Origin: Clostridia bacterium
GTDB lineage: Bacteria > Bacillota_A > Clostridia > Christensenellales > Aristaeellaceae
Length of the DNA: 6,914 nt
Reading direction: 5' to 3'
NCBI GenBank assembly: GCA_900754775.1
Contig: CAAEDZ010000381.1
Location: 1 to 6,914 of the forward strand
The position numbers were made by a program, and so were the translations under genes. The notes under the pieces were generated by a model. It was not told the DNA's origin and did no database searches. It saw nothing but the letters and a program-made list of their open reading frames with translations. Positions 6,516 through 6,914 of the stretch are shown here, in pieces (within the stretch, counting starts at the first letter, position 1; each line of letters opens with the position of its first letter).

Positions 6516-6822
6516 GCGTGTCGCTTTGGCCTTCGCGCAGCAGTCCACAGGGCACACGCTTCCCTTCGGCGCCTCTGGCGCGGCCGGGAAACGCGCAAGA
6601 CCGAACCCGCGGCGCATGTCGGCGCCGCCCGCAGGAGGCGGGCAGCCTGTCCCGCGCAGGCGTGGGATGCCTTCGTCCAATCGAAAATCCGGAAAAGGCA
6701 CCGGAGATTCGGATTTCATTCGCGGCCTTGCGAACCTCTCAAATGGGTTCTTGGACAAGCGGAGGGCGGGATGCGCATGACGCGCACCCCGCCCCGTTCA
6801 TCTTCCGTTTGGCATTTGCGGA
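6516..6822. other. Hairpin-rich intergenic spacer, no gene seen
   Basis: I see no convincing gene here: open frames lack a ribosome binding site and family-like sequence. The stretch is dense in inverted repeats. GCCCGC/GCGGGC (6627-6632 with 6638-6643) is followed at once by GCCTG/CAGGC (6645-6649 with 6657-6661). AAATCCG/CGGATTT (6685-6691 with 6710-6716) encloses a repeated CCGG. The long stem at 6764-6794 is listed separately. It separates the convergent pheT and the minus-strand gene ending at 6823. It could be a dispersed intergenic repeat or simply 3' untranslated structure; a single window cannot tell. Confidence 0.5.
6764..6794. terminator. Possible terminator hairpin of the convergent gene
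   Basis: GGGCGGGATGCGC (6764-6776) pairs with GCGCACCCCGCCC (6782-6794) around the loop ATGAC: 13 positions with one A-C mismatch. It lies 28 nt past the stop of the minus-strand gene, where a terminator is expected. However, neither strand has a good T run after the stem (minus: TCCGCTTGT; plus: CGTTCATCTT). It may be a weak or factor-assisted terminator, or an RNA 3'-end stabiliser. Confidence 0.4.
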
Positions 6823-6914
6823 TTACAGGCCCTCGGCCGCGGTCTCGGTGGCGAAGCGGCCGCTGTTGGCGGCAAAGGACACGCCGATGCCCACGCCGGG
6901 ATACTGGCGGGTGA
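6823..6914 (-). CDS. C-terminal end of an unidentified protein, possibly FAD-dependent oxidoreductase
   Basis: Only the last 29 codons and the TAA stop (6825-6823) are in the window; the gene enters from the right edge. The visible residues read TRQYPGVGIGVSFAANSG, then RFATETAAEGL. A YPG-V/S-GI-x-x-G block followed by a helix ending in SGR(F/I)A-x-E-x-A resembles the C-terminal FAD-contacting segment of fumarate reductase/ketosteroid dehydrogenase-like flavoproteins. That reading comes from memory and a very short fragment, so the family is tentative. Coding is supported by codon use like the neighbouring genes, a stop codon, and a strong hairpin just beyond it. It converges on pheT and is probably unrelated to that operon. 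Confidence 0.5.
   Translation of the reverse strand, partial: TRQYPGVGIGVSFAANSGRFATETAAEGL

Noticed and set aside
6476..6560. Small open frame from ATG 6476 with an AAGGAAAAG upstream
   Set aside because: The frame runs straight through the strong pheST terminator hairpin and has no recognisable sequence.
4052..6598. 848-codon open frame on the minus strand opposite pheT
   Set aside because: It is antisense to a complete pheT, has no ribosome binding site, and is full of His, Ala and Gly as expected from the complement of GC-rich codons. It also runs through the pheST terminator.
6363..6758. Minus-strand 131-codon frame in the spacer
   Set aside because: It overlaps the pheT C-terminus and the terminator, and its Pro/Arg-rich product looks like translated hairpins. 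No ribosome binding site was seen.

Overview
The window is GC-rich DNA, by eye about 65% G+C, with Gram-positive habits. It has strong AGGAGG ribosome binding sites, GTG starts, a PurR-type purine repressor, a T-box leader in front of pheST, and a PheS carrying the Cys4 insert seen in Bacillota. The best guess is a GC-rich anaerobic member of the Bacillota (Clostridia-like). No species can be named from this sequence alone.

Layout: (1) 1-695, minus strand: 5' part of purR, whose C-terminal end lies outside the window. (2) 696-866: divergent control region with one promoter for each direction and a PurBox-like operator midway between them. (3) 867-2303, plus: purB, adenylosuccinate lyase. (4) 2346-2654, plus: a 102-residue ribbon-helix-helix protein of unknown target, 42 nt after purB. 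(5) 2661-2965: strong promoter and a complete T-box leader with a UUC (Phe) specifier, ending in an intrinsic terminator. (6) 3002-4030 and 4055-6445, plus: pheS and pheT, the two subunits of phenylalanyl-tRNA synthetase. (7) 6488-6515: intrinsic terminator closing the pheST unit. (8) About 300 nt of hairpin-rich non-coding DNA. (9) 6823-6914, minus: the last 29 codons of a convergent gene, possibly a flavoprotein.

The genes form two regulatory units. PurR probably senses PRPP and controls its own gene and purB through the shared intergenic operator. PurB acts twice in purine synthesis. The pheST unit is tuned by tRNA-Phe charging through the T-box. No terminator is visible between the purB/ribbon-helix-helix unit and the pheST promoter, so purB transcripts would run into the T-box leader.

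The region is mostly conserved housekeeping DNA. I see no phage, transposon, CRISPR, defence or biosynthetic system. The least explained parts are the small ribbon-helix-helix gene and the hairpin-rich spacer after pheT.
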